Virus record (IMG/VR): IMGVR_UViG_3300008448_000080 | Coordinates: 1-61,607 of that record | DNA: 61,607 nt | DNA from: a virus | Direction: 5' to 3' (one strand) | In this document: positions 6,259 through 14,614 of the stretch, in pieces | Position numbering within the stretch: the stretch's first letter is position 1 | How the letters are laid out: each line of letters starts with the position of its first letter | Notes under the pieces: model-generated | Told to the model about the DNA's origin: nothing | The model's input: only the letters and a program-made list of their open reading frames with translations | The model's database searches: none | Program-made: the position numbers and the translations under genes

Positions 6259-8709
6259 TCAGAACGGGGGTGCGTTCTTCTTGTTGGGCTGATGCGGCTC
6301 CAGTTCGTTCTGCTGGGCCTCCACCTTGGGCCACTGGAACGGTCCGCCCATGTTCCGGTCCCAGAACTCCCGGACCTCCGACAGGGAGGGTAGGTGGTAC
6401 ACATACACCCGCTTCTTGATCAGGACCTCGAAGCCGTGCTCATTGATCCAGGGCACGTCCATCATCTCCTGACGTGAGAGGAGCTTGTTGGGCGGGAAGG
6501 CCCGGGACATGAACTTGCCGAAGCCGGTGAGGGACATCCGGAAGTTGCGGCCCTGGTCTTTCAGGTCGTTGATGTAGTCCTGGTACAGGCTTTCCTTCAC
6601 CACGCGGCCCTTCCAGTCCTGGTCGGTCTTGAGCATCCGGCCTTCCCACAGCTTTTCGTACATCCACTGCGTCTCCGGGGCCATGCTCATAATCTTCTGG
6701 TCCTGCAGGGCGTCCGTCTGGGGGACCTGGCGAACCTCGAAGGCGCTCAGGTCATAGGTCATCAGGTAGTGCAGCAAGTTCTCTAACCCGCCATCGTCCA
6801 GTTCGTCCTTGATGCGCTTGAAATAGCCGTGATCTTGCTTCTTCCCGTCCCCCACCTCCATGACAAAGAACCGGCGTTCATCCAGGCCAGCGGGCACCAC
6901 CCAGTCCTCGTTGGACGCCAGAATCAAGTGGACGTAGTTGGGCGCGGCTTCCGCGTCCACGCCCTTGCCTTCGATGACCAGGTGCTCCTCCGTGATCAGG
7001 GTCTTGAGCACTGACTCGTGCTTCTTGTCCCCGGCGAAGAATGCCTCATCACCGAACAGCAGGACCGTGTCCCGGAGGTGGGCGTTGAAGGAGCCCACGA
7101 GGTGCTTCGAGTCCGACACCTGCAGGTAATGACGCCCAAACATCGCACCGAGAATCTTGGCAAAGAAGGACTTGCCCGTGCCCCGCTTCCCGCGAAGAAC
7201 CACGGCCACTTCCCCGGGTCCGTCCGGGTGCTGAATCATTCGAGCCATCCAGCCCACAAGGTACTGGAAGTGCTCCGGGTTCCCGGAGCAGACGTTGTCG
7301 CGCACGTGGAGCAGAAAGGACTCGTGCTTGCTCCCCGGGAGGGAGTTGCACGCGAAGCCCCGCCAGAGGTTGTAGGCGTCCTCCGTCTCCCGGCCCGGGG
7401 CGAACAGGATTGTCTCATATTGGCGGCGCTTCGGGTGATCAATCCAGAAGGCTCCTGCGGCCTTCTCGATGGGCTGACCGTTGTCCGAGTGCCCAACCAC
7501 TACCTTGATGTGGCGGTAGCGGTTCCGGAAGTCCTCGAAGGACTGCTTGCTGATCTTGGTCCGGTTCAGGGACAGGTCCATCACCTCCGAGATAATGCGG
7601 CACTTGCCCCCGATGTCGCTGATCACGGCGTGCTTCTCGTTGAGCATCCGCAGCATGGGGTCAACGGCCTCCTCCTGCGCACGTTCGATCTGGCGCAGTG
7701 CATAGCCCTCCCAGTTCGGTTTATCGCGCACGCTGGTGGCGATTTCGTTGGAGCCGGTGATCACCGCAAATATCATCTCCGGCGGTACGTCCGCCCGGAC
7801 CAGATCACAGCAAACTCTGAACAGGGCTTCGGAGCGGGAGGCGTACTTGGTGGGGTCCAGCGGGTCCTGCCCAGTAGCAATCAGCGCCAGCGTGTGGTCA
7901 CTGATCGCCTTGTTGTGTTCCTGGGCCCATTCCTTCAGTTCGTCCGTCCCGATGTCCGGGACGTTGCCCGTGATCTTCACCTTCGGACGGCCTCCGCCCG
8001 CCAGCCCCTGCTCAGACATCTGAACACGGGGGGCGGGGGTGAATTGTTCAATCGGGTAACTGACGTTGTTCCACTCGATCAGGACGGCCAGCGCGGGCCA
8101 ACGGCCCTTCTTGCGCTTCTTGAGCGTGGGCATGTTGATCGTGCCCGGGAGGCGCATGATGCGGTCCACGTTGTGGCAGTGGTCCGCCTGAAACACCTTC
8201 TCCAGCTGGATGTTGTACGCTTCCAGCTCCTGGGCCTTGGCAATGCTGCCGTTGATCTCCAACTTCTCCGAAGGCGACAGCCTCCAAAAGCCCTGAAAGC
8301 CACCGCCGGAGTCCACGATGGCCGTGGGCTTGGGGGTGTAGTTCTGAAGCATCTTCAGGGCGCGTGTTCGCTCCTCCTCGATTTCCTCCCCGGCACGCGG
8401 GTCGATGTCCACGTGGAGCCATTCGAGTCGGGCGATGTCCTCCTTGGAGGCTTTCACGTCCATTGCCCGTCGAACCGGGTTGACGTGGAAGTACACGTTG
8501 CGCTTGCCCTGTTGTTCCTCAATCCACTCAGCGGCCTTCTGCCACTTGTCGGGGGTGAATGTCAGGGTTTCGGTCTTGCCGTCCGGGATGATCGCAGTGA
8601 GAACCCAAGGCCCCTCCGGGCACCACTTCTTCAAGAAGCTGATTGCAGCCTTCGTGTCGTGTTCCGGGAGGGGGCGGGGTTTCGTGAATTCTTCACCAAA
8701 ACGATTCAT
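6259..8709 (-). CDS. DNA primase-helicase (RepB-like primase + SF3-type helicase)
   Basis: The 816-residue replication protein starts at ATG 8709 in an ATGA overlap. The N-terminal third has primase signatures of the RepB/archaeo-eukaryotic type: EWLHVDIDPRAGEE (metal-binding DxD), PTAIVDSGGGFQGFWRL and NVDRIMRLPGTINMP. The C-terminal half is a D5/SF3-like helicase: Walker A GKRGTGKSFFAKIL, Walker B LLFGDEAFFAGD, sensor LILASNEDWVVPAGLDERRF with an Arg finger. It should lay primers and unwind DNA at the fork for the family A polymerase. Its position among polymerase, nuclease and helicase genes supports this. Confidence 0.9.
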   Translation of the reverse strand: MNRFGEEFTKPRPLPEHDTKAAISFLKKWCPEGPWVLTAIIPDGKTETLTFTPDKWQKAAEWIEEQQGKRNVYFHVNPVRRAMDVKASKEDIARLEWLHVDIDPRAGEEIEEERTRALKMLQNYTPKPTAIVDSGGGFQGFWRLSPSEKLEINGSIAKAQELEAYNIQLEKVFQADHCHNVDRIMRLPGTINMPTLKKRKKGRWPALAVLIEWNNVSYPIEQFTPAPRVQMSEQGLAGGGRPKVKITGNVPDIGTDELKEWAQEHNKAISDHTLALIATGQDPLDPTKYASRSEALFRVCCDLVRADVPPEMIFAVITGSNEIATSVRDKPNWEGYALRQIERAQEEAVDPMLRMLNEKHAVISDIGGKCRIISEVMDLSLNRTKISKQSFEDFRNRYRHIKVVVGHSDNGQPIEKAAGAFWIDHPKRRQYETILFAPGRETEDAYNLWRGFACNSLPGSKHESFLLHVRDNVCSGNPEHFQYLVGWMARMIQHPDGPGEVAVVLRGKRGTGKSFFAKILGAMFGRHYLQVSDSKHLVGSFNAHLRDTVLLFGDEAFFAGDKKHESVLKTLITEEHLVIEGKGVDAEAAPNYVHLILASNEDWVVPAGLDERRFFVMEVGDGKKQDHGYFKRIKDELDDGGLENLLHYLMTYDLSAFEVRQVPQTDALQDQKIMSMAPETQWMYEKLWEGRMLKTDQDWKGRVVKESLYQDYINDLKDQGRNFRMSLTGFGKFMSRAFPPNKLLSRQEMMDVPWINEHGFEVLIKKRVYVYHLPSLSEVREFWDRNMGGPFQWPKVEAQQNELEPHQPNKKNAPPF

Positions 8710-9038
8710 GCCTGGGTCTCCCAATAGCCCTTCAGGCGGTCAATGGAGGCTTCGCCCAACTCCATCTTCATGACCCACAGGCGGGTCATCCCGATAGCGG
8801 CTGCGACTTCCCGCTGAGTCATACCGGCGCGGCGGCGGCGCAGCAGGCAGACTTCGTGCGGCTTCATATGTCCCGCGTTGTAGTGCGGTACGTCCTCCGG
8901 GCGTTCGTCCGTCTCCCAGGCCCGGTAGGTGTCCACGTGCACTCCGTAGCGGGCAGCGGCCTGCAACTGGTTCTCCGCCTTGCGGCGGCGCTCCAGCAGT
9001 AGGCTTTCGCCCCGGGTCGGTTTCAGTTCAGCAGCCAT
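8706..9038 (-). CDS. XRE-like transcriptional regulator with two HTH regions
   Basis: The 110-residue basic protein starts at ATG 9038 behind GAGGAG. Residues about 14-45 (RRRKAENQLQAAARYGVHVD) and 68-100 (RRRRAGMTQREVAAAIGMTR) each look like a Cro/XRE helix-turn-helix, the second being the better match. It precedes the primase with an ATGA overlap. It may control early or replication genes, and the repeated promoters are possible targets, but no operator is assigned. Confidence 0.78.
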   Translation of the reverse strand: MAAELKPTRGESLLLERRRKAENQLQAAARYGVHVDTYRAWETDERPEDVPHYNAGHMKPHEVCLLRRRRAGMTQREVAAAIGMTRLWVMKMELGEASIDRLKGYWETQA

Positions 9039-9421
9039 GTACAAATCTCCTCAGTTTTGGGCTTGCGGGTCCATCGGGCCACGCATGCCGCGTAAAGTTT
9101 CTGTTGTTCGACTTGCCCAAGGACACCGGCGGCAACCGCCCCGTCGAACAACAACCATTCATTCTCCCCCACCTTCAGAAGGAGGAAGGCCCGCCCACCG
9201 GCGTGCCTTCGCTTCGTGAGCCAGACTTTTTGCTGTTGAGTGAAGTGGTCCACGCGGAGCGGTCCGCCCATCGGGGGCCACCGCTCCGCGTACTTCAATT
9301 CAATCCAGCCCCCGGTGTAGTTCACATCCGGGGTTCCGGGCACGATGGGGTTCTCAACCCGTACCGGGTCCAGCTTCTTCAGCATCGGTCGGATTGCGTC
9401 CCACATCGCGGCTTCAGACAT
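9023..9421 (-). CDS. VRR-NUC-like PD-(D/E)XK nuclease
   Basis: The 132-residue protein carries the nuclease core NPIVPGTPDVNYTGGWIELK: PD at residues 31-32, then the E-x-K pair in WIELKYAE. A following Gln-rich helix (FTQQQKVWLTK) is typical of VRR-NUC and phage Holliday-junction or flap nucleases. It overlaps the HTH gene by 16 bp and the deaminase by 8 bp. The likely role is processing recombination or replication intermediates. Confidence 0.83.
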   Translation of the reverse strand: MSEAAMWDAIRPMLKKLDPVRVENPIVPGTPDVNYTGGWIELKYAERWPPMGGPLRVDHFTQQQKVWLTKRRHAGGRAFLLLKVGENEWLLFDGAVAAGVLGQVEQQKLYAACVARWTRKPKTEEICTWLLN

Positions 9422-9878
9422 CTGCCCAGCTCACTTTCACGTTGTAGCGGCGGGCGATTTCCAACGATTGGTCAATCAACCCATTCCACTGGTCCACCCA
9501 CTTCGGGTCCCGGCCCTCGAATTGGATGGGCGGGAACACGACACGGGTCACTCCGGCCTTCGCGGCAGCTTCCAAGCAGTTCGGGCAGCAGGGAAAAGAA
9601 GTATAGAACGTGAACCTCTGTGCAGTCTCCCCCTCAAGGAACTTCAGCGCGTTGATTTCAGCGTGAACCACGTGTTGGTACTTGTACTCACGATCAGCGT
9701 ACAGCTCCGGGTGATCATCGTGCCCCGGCGGGAAGCCGTTGAACCCGGTGGACGCCACGGAGTTGTTTGGACGGACCAGGACGGCCCCCACCTTCGTGGA
9801 CGGGTCCTTGCTCCAAGTGGCCACTTCCTTCGCCAGCGCGATGTAGCGGCGGTCCCACTTCGCTTGGCGCGTGCTCAC
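9414..9878 (-). CDS. dCMP deaminase
   Basis: The 154-residue protein has the zinc deaminase motifs HAEIN (catalytic Glu, residues 73-77) and PCCPNC (zinc ligands, about 96-101), plus the N-terminal STKVGAVLVRPNNSVASTGF block of deoxycytidylate deaminases. It converts dCMP to dUMP, the substrate of the thymidylate-synthase-like enzyme encoded further along the module. It therefore probably feeds 5-hydroxymethyl-dUMP synthesis. The start at 9878 overlaps the methyltransferase stop. Confidence 0.92.
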   Translation of the reverse strand: MSTRQAKWDRRYIALAKEVATWSKDPSTKVGAVLVRPNNSVASTGFNGFPPGHDDHPELYADREYKYQHVVHAEINALKFLEGETAQRFTFYTSFPCCPNCLEAAAKAGVTRVVFPPIQFEGRDPKWVDQWNGLIDQSLEIARRYNVKVSWADV

Positions 9879-10717
9879 AGCAACTCCTTCTTAAGGGTTT
9901 GTATGCGATCAGGAACCAATTCGGAATACTCCGGATTCAATTCAATTATCAGTGAATCCCTGCCCAAGGCTTCTGCCACTCCTGCGACAGTGCCGGAGCC
10001 CCCAAAGGGGTCCAAGATAATTCCTCCTTTTGGACTACCTGCAAGGATTGCCGGAAGGACTAGCCCGGCGGGGAATGTTGCAAAATGACCTCCCTTGTAG
10101 GGCTTGGCAGCCAATTCCCAAACGCTTCTGCGGTTTCTTCTTGAAACCCCATTGCGAGCAGGCTCCTGAAAGGCATCATAGTCAAAATAGTACCGCTCCG
10201 ACTTGCTGAACATGAAAAGATACTCATGAGCTTTTGTTGCGCGGTCTTTGACACTTTCCGGCATAGGGTTGGGCTTGGACCAGATTATGTCTTGTCTAAG
10301 ATACCAACCATCGTCAGATAGGGCCAGGGCCAGGCGCCAAGGTATGCCCAGCAGTTCCTTCGGCTTCGCTGTTGGGTCAGTGGGCCTCACCCAATCTTTT
10401 TGTAGGGCAGAGGCTCGCAACGTCTGTTGTTTTAAGCCCTGTGTTGCCCCGTGACCTTTTCTTCCAGCAGCGTTGTAGCTGTCTGCTATGTTGAGCCACA
10501 AAGTTCCGGCGGGCTTTAATACCCGGCGGACTTCGCGGAAAACTTCAACCATGCCCGCCACGTACTCCTCACGGTTTGTTTCCAGTCCCATTTGACGGTC
10601 ATTTCCGTAGTCTCTCAACCCAAAGTAGGGGGGAGAGGTAACGACGCAATCCACGTGATTGTCGGGAACGGTTTTCAGAATGTCCCTACAGTCCCCGATC
10701 AGCAGAGAATAGCTCAT
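9875..10717 (-). CDS. DNA methyltransferase (TSPPY, N4-cytosine/N6-adenine type)
   Basis: The 280-residue enzyme starts MSYSLLIGDCRDIL at ATG 10717 (GAAGGG upstream, ATGA overlap). The catalytic motif TSPPYFGLRDYG (about residues 27-38) precedes the SAM-binding motif LDPFGGSGTVAGVAEALGR near the C-terminus, which is the beta-class order; TSPPY is typical of N4-cytosine enzymes. No partner restriction gene is present, so it is probably a protective orphan methyltransferase. Its DNA is visibly richer in A and T than its neighbours, which suggests recent acquisition. Confidence 0.88.
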   Translation of the reverse strand: MSYSLLIGDCRDILKTVPDNHVDCVVTSPPYFGLRDYGNDRQMGLETNREEYVAGMVEVFREVRRVLKPAGTLWLNIADSYNAAGRKGHGATQGLKQQTLRASALQKDWVRPTDPTAKPKELLGIPWRLALALSDDGWYLRQDIIWSKPNPMPESVKDRATKAHEYLFMFSKSERYYFDYDAFQEPARNGVSRRNRRSVWELAAKPYKGGHFATFPAGLVLPAILAGSPKGGIILDPFGGSGTVAGVAEALGRDSLIIELNPEYSELVPDRIQTLKKELL

Positions 10718-10911
10718 ATCAAGCCCTTCTCGTTGGCAATCCACTCCGTCACCGTCAGGGTCACCGACTTCGGACCCTTCACCACGTTGCGGACCTGTGA
10801 CTTGGGCATCCAGATTTCGGCCTCACCCCCGTGGTCGATCAGCAGGGCCTTCTCCGTCTCCCGCTTCACCACGCACTCGATTTCTACGGTGTTCTCGTTG
10901 CTAGTTCTCAT
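10714..10911 (-). CDS. Hypothetical small beta-rich protein, 65 aa
   Basis: The 65-residue product (ETEKALLIDHGGEAEIWMPK in the middle, VTLTVTEWIANEKG near the end) has alternating hydrophobic residues that suggest a small beta barrel. Such single-domain proteins are common in phages, but no function is established that I know of. It overlaps the GIY-YIG gene and the methyltransferase by 4 bp each. Confidence 0.72.
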   Translation of the reverse strand: MRTSNENTVEIECVVKRETEKALLIDHGGEAEIWMPKSQVRNVVKGPKSVTLTVTEWIANEKGLI

Positions 10912-11456
10912 TTAACGCTCCTTCTAAGTCTTGCTGTTTCAAGTTTTGCCAGCATCCGCTGGCGGTATTCGGGGTCAGCCCACTGTCGCTGTGCGCTTTC
11001 GCGGCGCTTCTCCCGATAGGCGTCTGAGTTGTAACCCGCATTGGGGTCCTTCCTCAGTCGCTTATGGGTTTCACTTTGTTTCTGACGGTACTCCGGTTGA
11101 TTGAATCCTGACCCGGGGTCTGCCCAGACGGACTTCCGGGCGGCGCTCAAGACACCCCGTGTTTCTTCCGAAGGTACAATGCCCTCACCCCCAGCGGTCA
11201 GGTTGTACCCGTGAGGGTCCATGGTCCCTCGTTCCCGGATGTGATGGGCCTCCCGTTCATTCAACATCTCCGTACAACATACCTCAATCACCTCGAAGCG
11301 GAAGGCCCCCACCCCGTGCTTACCCAAGGCGGCGTTCAGCTTTGGGCAACTGGAGCCCAAGCGGTGATCGTTCCACCGCTTCTCAATGTTCCGAGATTGC
11401 CCCACGTAGGCTTTCCCGGAATCACGGTGGGTGATCAGGTAGATGCCGCAGGTCAT
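10908..11456 (-). CDS. GIY-YIG homing endonuclease with NUMOD3-type repeats
   Basis: The 182-residue protein has the GIY...YVG core (CGIYLITHRDSGKAYVGQS) and the Arg/His helix NIEKRWNDHR. The catalytic Glu lies in LNEREAHHIRERG, followed by PHGYNLTAGGEG. The C-terminal half has short NUMOD3-like DNA-binding repeats (AARKSVWADPGSG, RQKQSETHKRL, REKRRESAQRQ). It is free-standing and overlaps the polymerase stop by 4 bp. No intron is seen in the polymerase frame. It belongs with the GIY-YIG genes at 43.7 and 54.3 kb. Confidence 0.9.
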   Translation of the reverse strand: MTCGIYLITHRDSGKAYVGQSRNIEKRWNDHRLGSSCPKLNAALGKHGVGAFRFEVIEVCCTEMLNEREAHHIRERGTMDPHGYNLTAGGEGIVPSEETRGVLSAARKSVWADPGSGFNQPEYRQKQSETHKRLRKDPNAGYNSDAYREKRRESAQRQWADPEYRQRMLAKLETARLRRSVK

Positions 11457-13426
11457 CCCTCAAACCCCATGGAATGTCCCCAGCTTCTCCCCACCTCCAC
11501 GTCAACTTTTGAAGGAAGTTCGAGGGGCGTGCAGGTACGCATGATGTGGGCGGCTTGTTCGGCTTCCTCCTTCGACTTCACGCTGAATGCGATCTCATCG
11601 TGGACCTGAATGATGATGTCGAACCCGGCGGCATCGCAGGCCACCATTGCCATCTTCGTCTGATCAGCGGAGGAGCCCTGGATCAGGCGGTTCAGGCCCT
11701 TGTGCGTCCAGTCGAAGTTCCCGTCATTGTCCTTCGGGAAGCGGCAGCGGCGTCCGGAGACGGTGACGATGTGGCCCACGGCCTTCGCACGGGCTTCGCA
11801 AGCCTTCGCCAGCTTCTTGATGAAGGGCACCTTGCGGTCGAACGTGTCCAGGAGGGCCTGACCCTCCGGCCCAGCGGCTTCCCACCGGCGGGCTCCCTGC
11901 TCCGCCAACCGGATACCCTCCGGGCTGTTCGCGTCGAAGGTCTGGCCCCGGGGTCCGCGCACCGCCATCATCGTGGGCAGGCCCAGCTTCCGGCACATCT
12001 TCGCCCCGCCCATACCGTAGGACAGGCCCAGGTAAATCTCCTTGGCGTCCTTGCGCTTGATGCCGGCCATATCCGCCATCATCTGGTGGTTGTCAGTCGT
12101 GGGGTCATCCCGGTAGCGGTCCCGGGCTTCAATCGCCTTCTCCCAGGCGTTCTGCCCAATCAGGTCCCGGGCCAGCGCGGCATAGTGCACCGCCATCCGG
12201 GGCTCCTGCTGCGAATAGTCGTTGGACGCCCACATCTCACCCTCCTCCGGGAGGTAGATGGCACGCCACATCGTTGCGAACTCATCGCGGGCGGGCTGCT
12301 GCTGGAGGTTCGGGTGCTCGCAGGACAACCGGCCATAAGCGGCCCCGGCGGTCCCGTCTGCCTCATCGTCCTTTTGACGGCGGAGTTGGTTGAAGGTACA
12401 GTGGAGCCGTCCGTTGATCAGGTGGTCCCGGACGGACTGCCCGAAGGTCGTGCGCAGCTTGTTCACCTTCCGGGCACGTTCCAGGGCATGGGCCACCGGG
12501 TGGTCGATGCCCGCCAGCAGTTCCTTGTCGATGTTGGGCTTGCCCTGGGAGGTCTTTTTGAGCTTGATGCCAATATATTCAAGGGCGGGCGCAATCGTCT
12601 CCGGCTTCCAGACATCGCCCACGTTCACGCGAACTCCGGTGTGGTGATGAACCGCCTTCAGGGCTTCCGTCTCCTGGGCCAGCGCCCACTTCTCAATCAT
12701 GTCCAGTCGGTCCAGGTCAATCCGGACGCCCCGGCGGCGCAGCTTCGTCAGCACCGGGAGCAGGCGGGACTCCAGGTCATAGACGCCCCAAAGGTTCTGC
12801 TCATCAATCTCCCGCTCCTGACGGCGGAGGATGTTCAGCGGCAGGCGGGTGTCCTCCTCCGCGTAGGGCCCAACGAACCGGGCGGGCAGCTTCCACATGT
12901 CCTTCTTCGGGTCAATCTTGTAGTCCAGCGCGGCTTCCTTGAGCAGCTGCTCATTCTTGCCGTCGAAGCCCCAACGGGAGGCAATCGACTGCATGCTGTA
13001 GCTGTCATACAACTCGCAAATCAGCGGGTCCGCAATCTGGATGTCCCGGAAGAAGCGGGCGGACTTGTACTCAATGCCGTCCCCGGCCAGGTAGTCCAAG
13101 TCATACGGGAGGTTGGCCCCCACGATGTCGCCCTTGAACACGGCGGCTTGATCGCGGAGGTAGCGCAGCACTTGATCCACGGGGAGGTTGTCCCCGCCTT
13201 CGTGTCGCATCGGCAGGTAGAACCCCGGCCCGTCCTCAATCGTGAAGCTCACCCCGGTGATGTAGCTGTTCGGGCGGCGTCCCGCTCCGGGTCCGAGTTT
13301 GCGCAGGTCCGGGTCCCGGGTTTCGCAGTCCACGGCGATGCGCTTGGCGTCCGCCCAAGAGGGCAGCGTGTTCAGCTCCGGCGGCTTCCAGTTGCTGTGG
13401 GCGGTCATGAACAGAGGTTGTTGCAT
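11453..13426 (-). CDS. DNA polymerase, family A with 3'-5' exonuclease
   Basis: The 657-residue replicative polymerase starts at ATG 13426, seven bases after AGGAGG, in preference to the TTG just before it. Exonuclease motifs are AVDCETRD (about 32-39), GANLPYDLDYL (104-114) and YAEEDT. Polymerase motif A is NDYSQQEPRM (about 403), motif B is RKDAKEIYLGLSYG (about 459) and motif C is IQVHDEIAF (about 608). The O-helix position equivalent to E. coli Phe762 is Tyr, as in T7. No 5'-nuclease domain is present. The enzyme must copy a probably hypermodified template, and the GIY-YIG gene directly follows it. Confidence 0.96.
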   Translation of the reverse strand: MQQPLFMTAHSNWKPPELNTLPSWADAKRIAVDCETRDPDLRKLGPGAGRRPNSYITGVSFTIEDGPGFYLPMRHEGGDNLPVDQVLRYLRDQAAVFKGDIVGANLPYDLDYLAGDGIEYKSARFFRDIQIADPLICELYDSYSMQSIASRWGFDGKNEQLLKEAALDYKIDPKKDMWKLPARFVGPYAEEDTRLPLNILRRQEREIDEQNLWGVYDLESRLLPVLTKLRRRGVRIDLDRLDMIEKWALAQETEALKAVHHHTGVRVNVGDVWKPETIAPALEYIGIKLKKTSQGKPNIDKELLAGIDHPVAHALERARKVNKLRTTFGQSVRDHLINGRLHCTFNQLRRQKDDEADGTAGAAYGRLSCEHPNLQQQPARDEFATMWRAIYLPEEGEMWASNDYSQQEPRMAVHYAALARDLIGQNAWEKAIEARDRYRDDPTTDNHQMMADMAGIKRKDAKEIYLGLSYGMGGAKMCRKLGLPTMMAVRGPRGQTFDANSPEGIRLAEQGARRWEAAGPEGQALLDTFDRKVPFIKKLAKACEARAKAVGHIVTVSGRRCRFPKDNDGNFDWTHKGLNRLIQGSSADQTKMAMVACDAAGFDIIIQVHDEIAFSVKSKEEAEQAAHIMRTCTPLELPSKVDVEVGRSWGHSMGFEG

Positions 13427-13809
13427 CAACGGACCTCCTCGATCATCTCACGCAGCAGTTCGAGGGCGCGGGTCAGCTCCGGGTCCGCTTCCCAGAACGT
13501 CAGGATGCGCACGAACTCCGCTTCATTGGTGGTCAGTCCGTTCGACTCCACGAAGTCCTCGAAGCTGAGGACCATCGGAGCCGTCCGGGGCGGCAGGTAG
13601 CCGTTGCGGTGAAGGTCCTGAACCTTCTCCACGTAGTGCACCGCCTTCTCCAGGTCCTGAAGCGGGCTTTCATGCTTCTTGCGGTTGCGCGTTGCGTACT
13701 TGGTCGCACAACCTTCGGTGTAGCGGAGCCCGTTCAGCTCCACGTAGTCCCAGTGTTGGACCTTCGAGCGGTAATGGTCACCGCCCACTTGTTTTTCGTT
13801 CACGTTCAT
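13426..13809 (-). CDS. DUF3310 family protein
   Basis: The 127-residue protein has the family core KQVGGDHYRSKVQHWDYV, then EGCATKYATRNRKK and DLEKAVHYVEKV, at residues about 6-65. This domain occurs in many phages, often near nucleotide-metabolism and replication genes; its biochemical role is not settled as far as I know. The C-terminal half (residues 75-127) is lineage-specific. The stop shares bases with the polymerase start, indicating coupling. Confidence 0.88.
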   Translation of the reverse strand: MNVNEKQVGGDHYRSKVQHWDYVELNGLRYTEGCATKYATRNRKKHESPLQDLEKAVHYVEKVQDLHRNGYLPPRTAPMVLSFEDFVESNGLTTNEAEFVRILTFWEADPELTRALELLREMIEEVR

Positions 13810-14005
13810 CGTTCAGCTCCTTGGTAAGTTCTCGAACCCGGCGGACTTGGGCCTGGTACAGGTAGGCCAGCGGCCCTCCGTCCGGGCTCATCAGGTATTT
13901 GTGCGCCTTGAGCAGGTGGTCCGCAAGGTCCTCCACCCGCTCATGGGCGCAGTAGCTCAGGCAGGGGTCCTCCGCCCAATCACGCTCCAGCTTGCGCAAG
14001 TCCAT
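13778..14005 (-). CDS. Hypothetical helical protein, 75 aa
   Basis: The protein starts MDLRKLERDWAEDPCLSYCA and ends with a charged helix (RRVRELTKELNDERERK). It overlaps the HD gene by 26 bp and the DUF3310 gene by 32 bp, which is unusually dense even for this genome. Two Cys in PCLSYC could bind metal. The function is unknown. Confidence 0.62.
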   Translation of the reverse strand: MDLRKLERDWAEDPCLSYCAHERVEDLADHLLKAHKYLMSPDGGPLAYLYQAQVRRVRELTKELNDERERKTSGR

Positions 14006-14612
14006 CGGCAACTTCCTCGAAGAAGTCGGACAGGCGCTTGTGAGGGGCGTTGCGCAATGCTGCGTAGAGCTGCGCGGCAATCGCGGGCAGGCTACCCTCC
14101 AGCTGGCGCTTCTCCGTCACCTTCTCGCATGCGCGGCGCATCGGCGTGACGGCGGCGTTGCCCAGGGCTTCTTCCTCCCGGCACCACAGCCACAGTTCGA
14201 GGGTGTCCACGGCCTTCAACCACGCTTGTTCGAGTTCCGTGAGTTCCGGGAACAGGCCCAGGCGCTTCAGCAGCTCCGTCTCCGCCCGCTCATAGACTTC
14301 GCCCAGCTCCGTGTTGTCCCACTTCGCGGGGGCGGGTACGTCCCCCAACCAGCGTTCCGCCACGTCATGCCACTGGACGGCCTTGATCAGCTTCAGGGAG
14401 GGCTTCGGGTGAAGCAACAGCAGGAGGCTCACCGCCCCGTAGCTGTGTTGGGCGATGTTGTACTGACCGTGGTGAGGGACGATATGACACCGGCGGACGG
14501 TCCCGGCTTCCCGGGTAGCTGCGAGGCGCGTCAGAAGCGGGCGCTGAACCCGCTCCCGGGCAGCTTCCGCTTCCACTTCCTCGTCACGGATTCTGGATGC
14601 TATGCTGCCCAT
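13980..14612 (-). CDS. HD-domain 5'-deoxynucleotidase (YfbR-like)
   Basis: The 210-residue protein starts at ATG 14612, correctly spaced from AGGAG; the GTG at 14618 is too close to that site. The metal motif set is present: CHIVPHHGQYNIAQHSYGA (first His) and KAVQWHDVAERWLGDVPAP (HD pair, about residue 83), with the distal Asp in KAVDTLELWLW. YfbR-type enzymes hydrolyse deoxynucleoside monophosphates. In modified-base phages such enzymes help remove the competing canonical nucleotide. It sits immediately after the hydroxymethylase gene. Confidence 0.82.
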   Translation of the reverse strand: MGSIASRIRDEEVEAEAARERVQRPLLTRLAATREAGTVRRCHIVPHHGQYNIAQHSYGAVSLLLLLHPKPSLKLIKAVQWHDVAERWLGDVPAPAKWDNTELGEVYERAETELLKRLGLFPELTELEQAWLKAVDTLELWLWCREEEALGNAAVTPMRRACEKVTEKRQLEGSLPAIAAQLYAALRNAPHKRLSDFFEEVADGLAQAGA

Positions 14613-14614
14613 GA

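Noticed and set aside
9596-9607. Promoter-like TATACTTCTT inside the dCMP deaminase gene
   Set aside because: It encodes the conserved FYTSF-PCC region of the enzyme and has no -35 at usable distance.
10714-13809. Group I intron in the polymerase gene, suggested by the adjacent GIY-YIG gene
   Set aside because: The polymerase frame is continuous with all motifs A, B and C in one reading frame.
3406-14612. Possible 2-aminoadenine (Z) genome, because a MazG-like enzyme, an HD enzyme and family A polymerase occur together
   Set aside because: No PurZ-like adenylosuccinate synthetase is present, and the thymidine cassette explains the nucleotide enzymes better.
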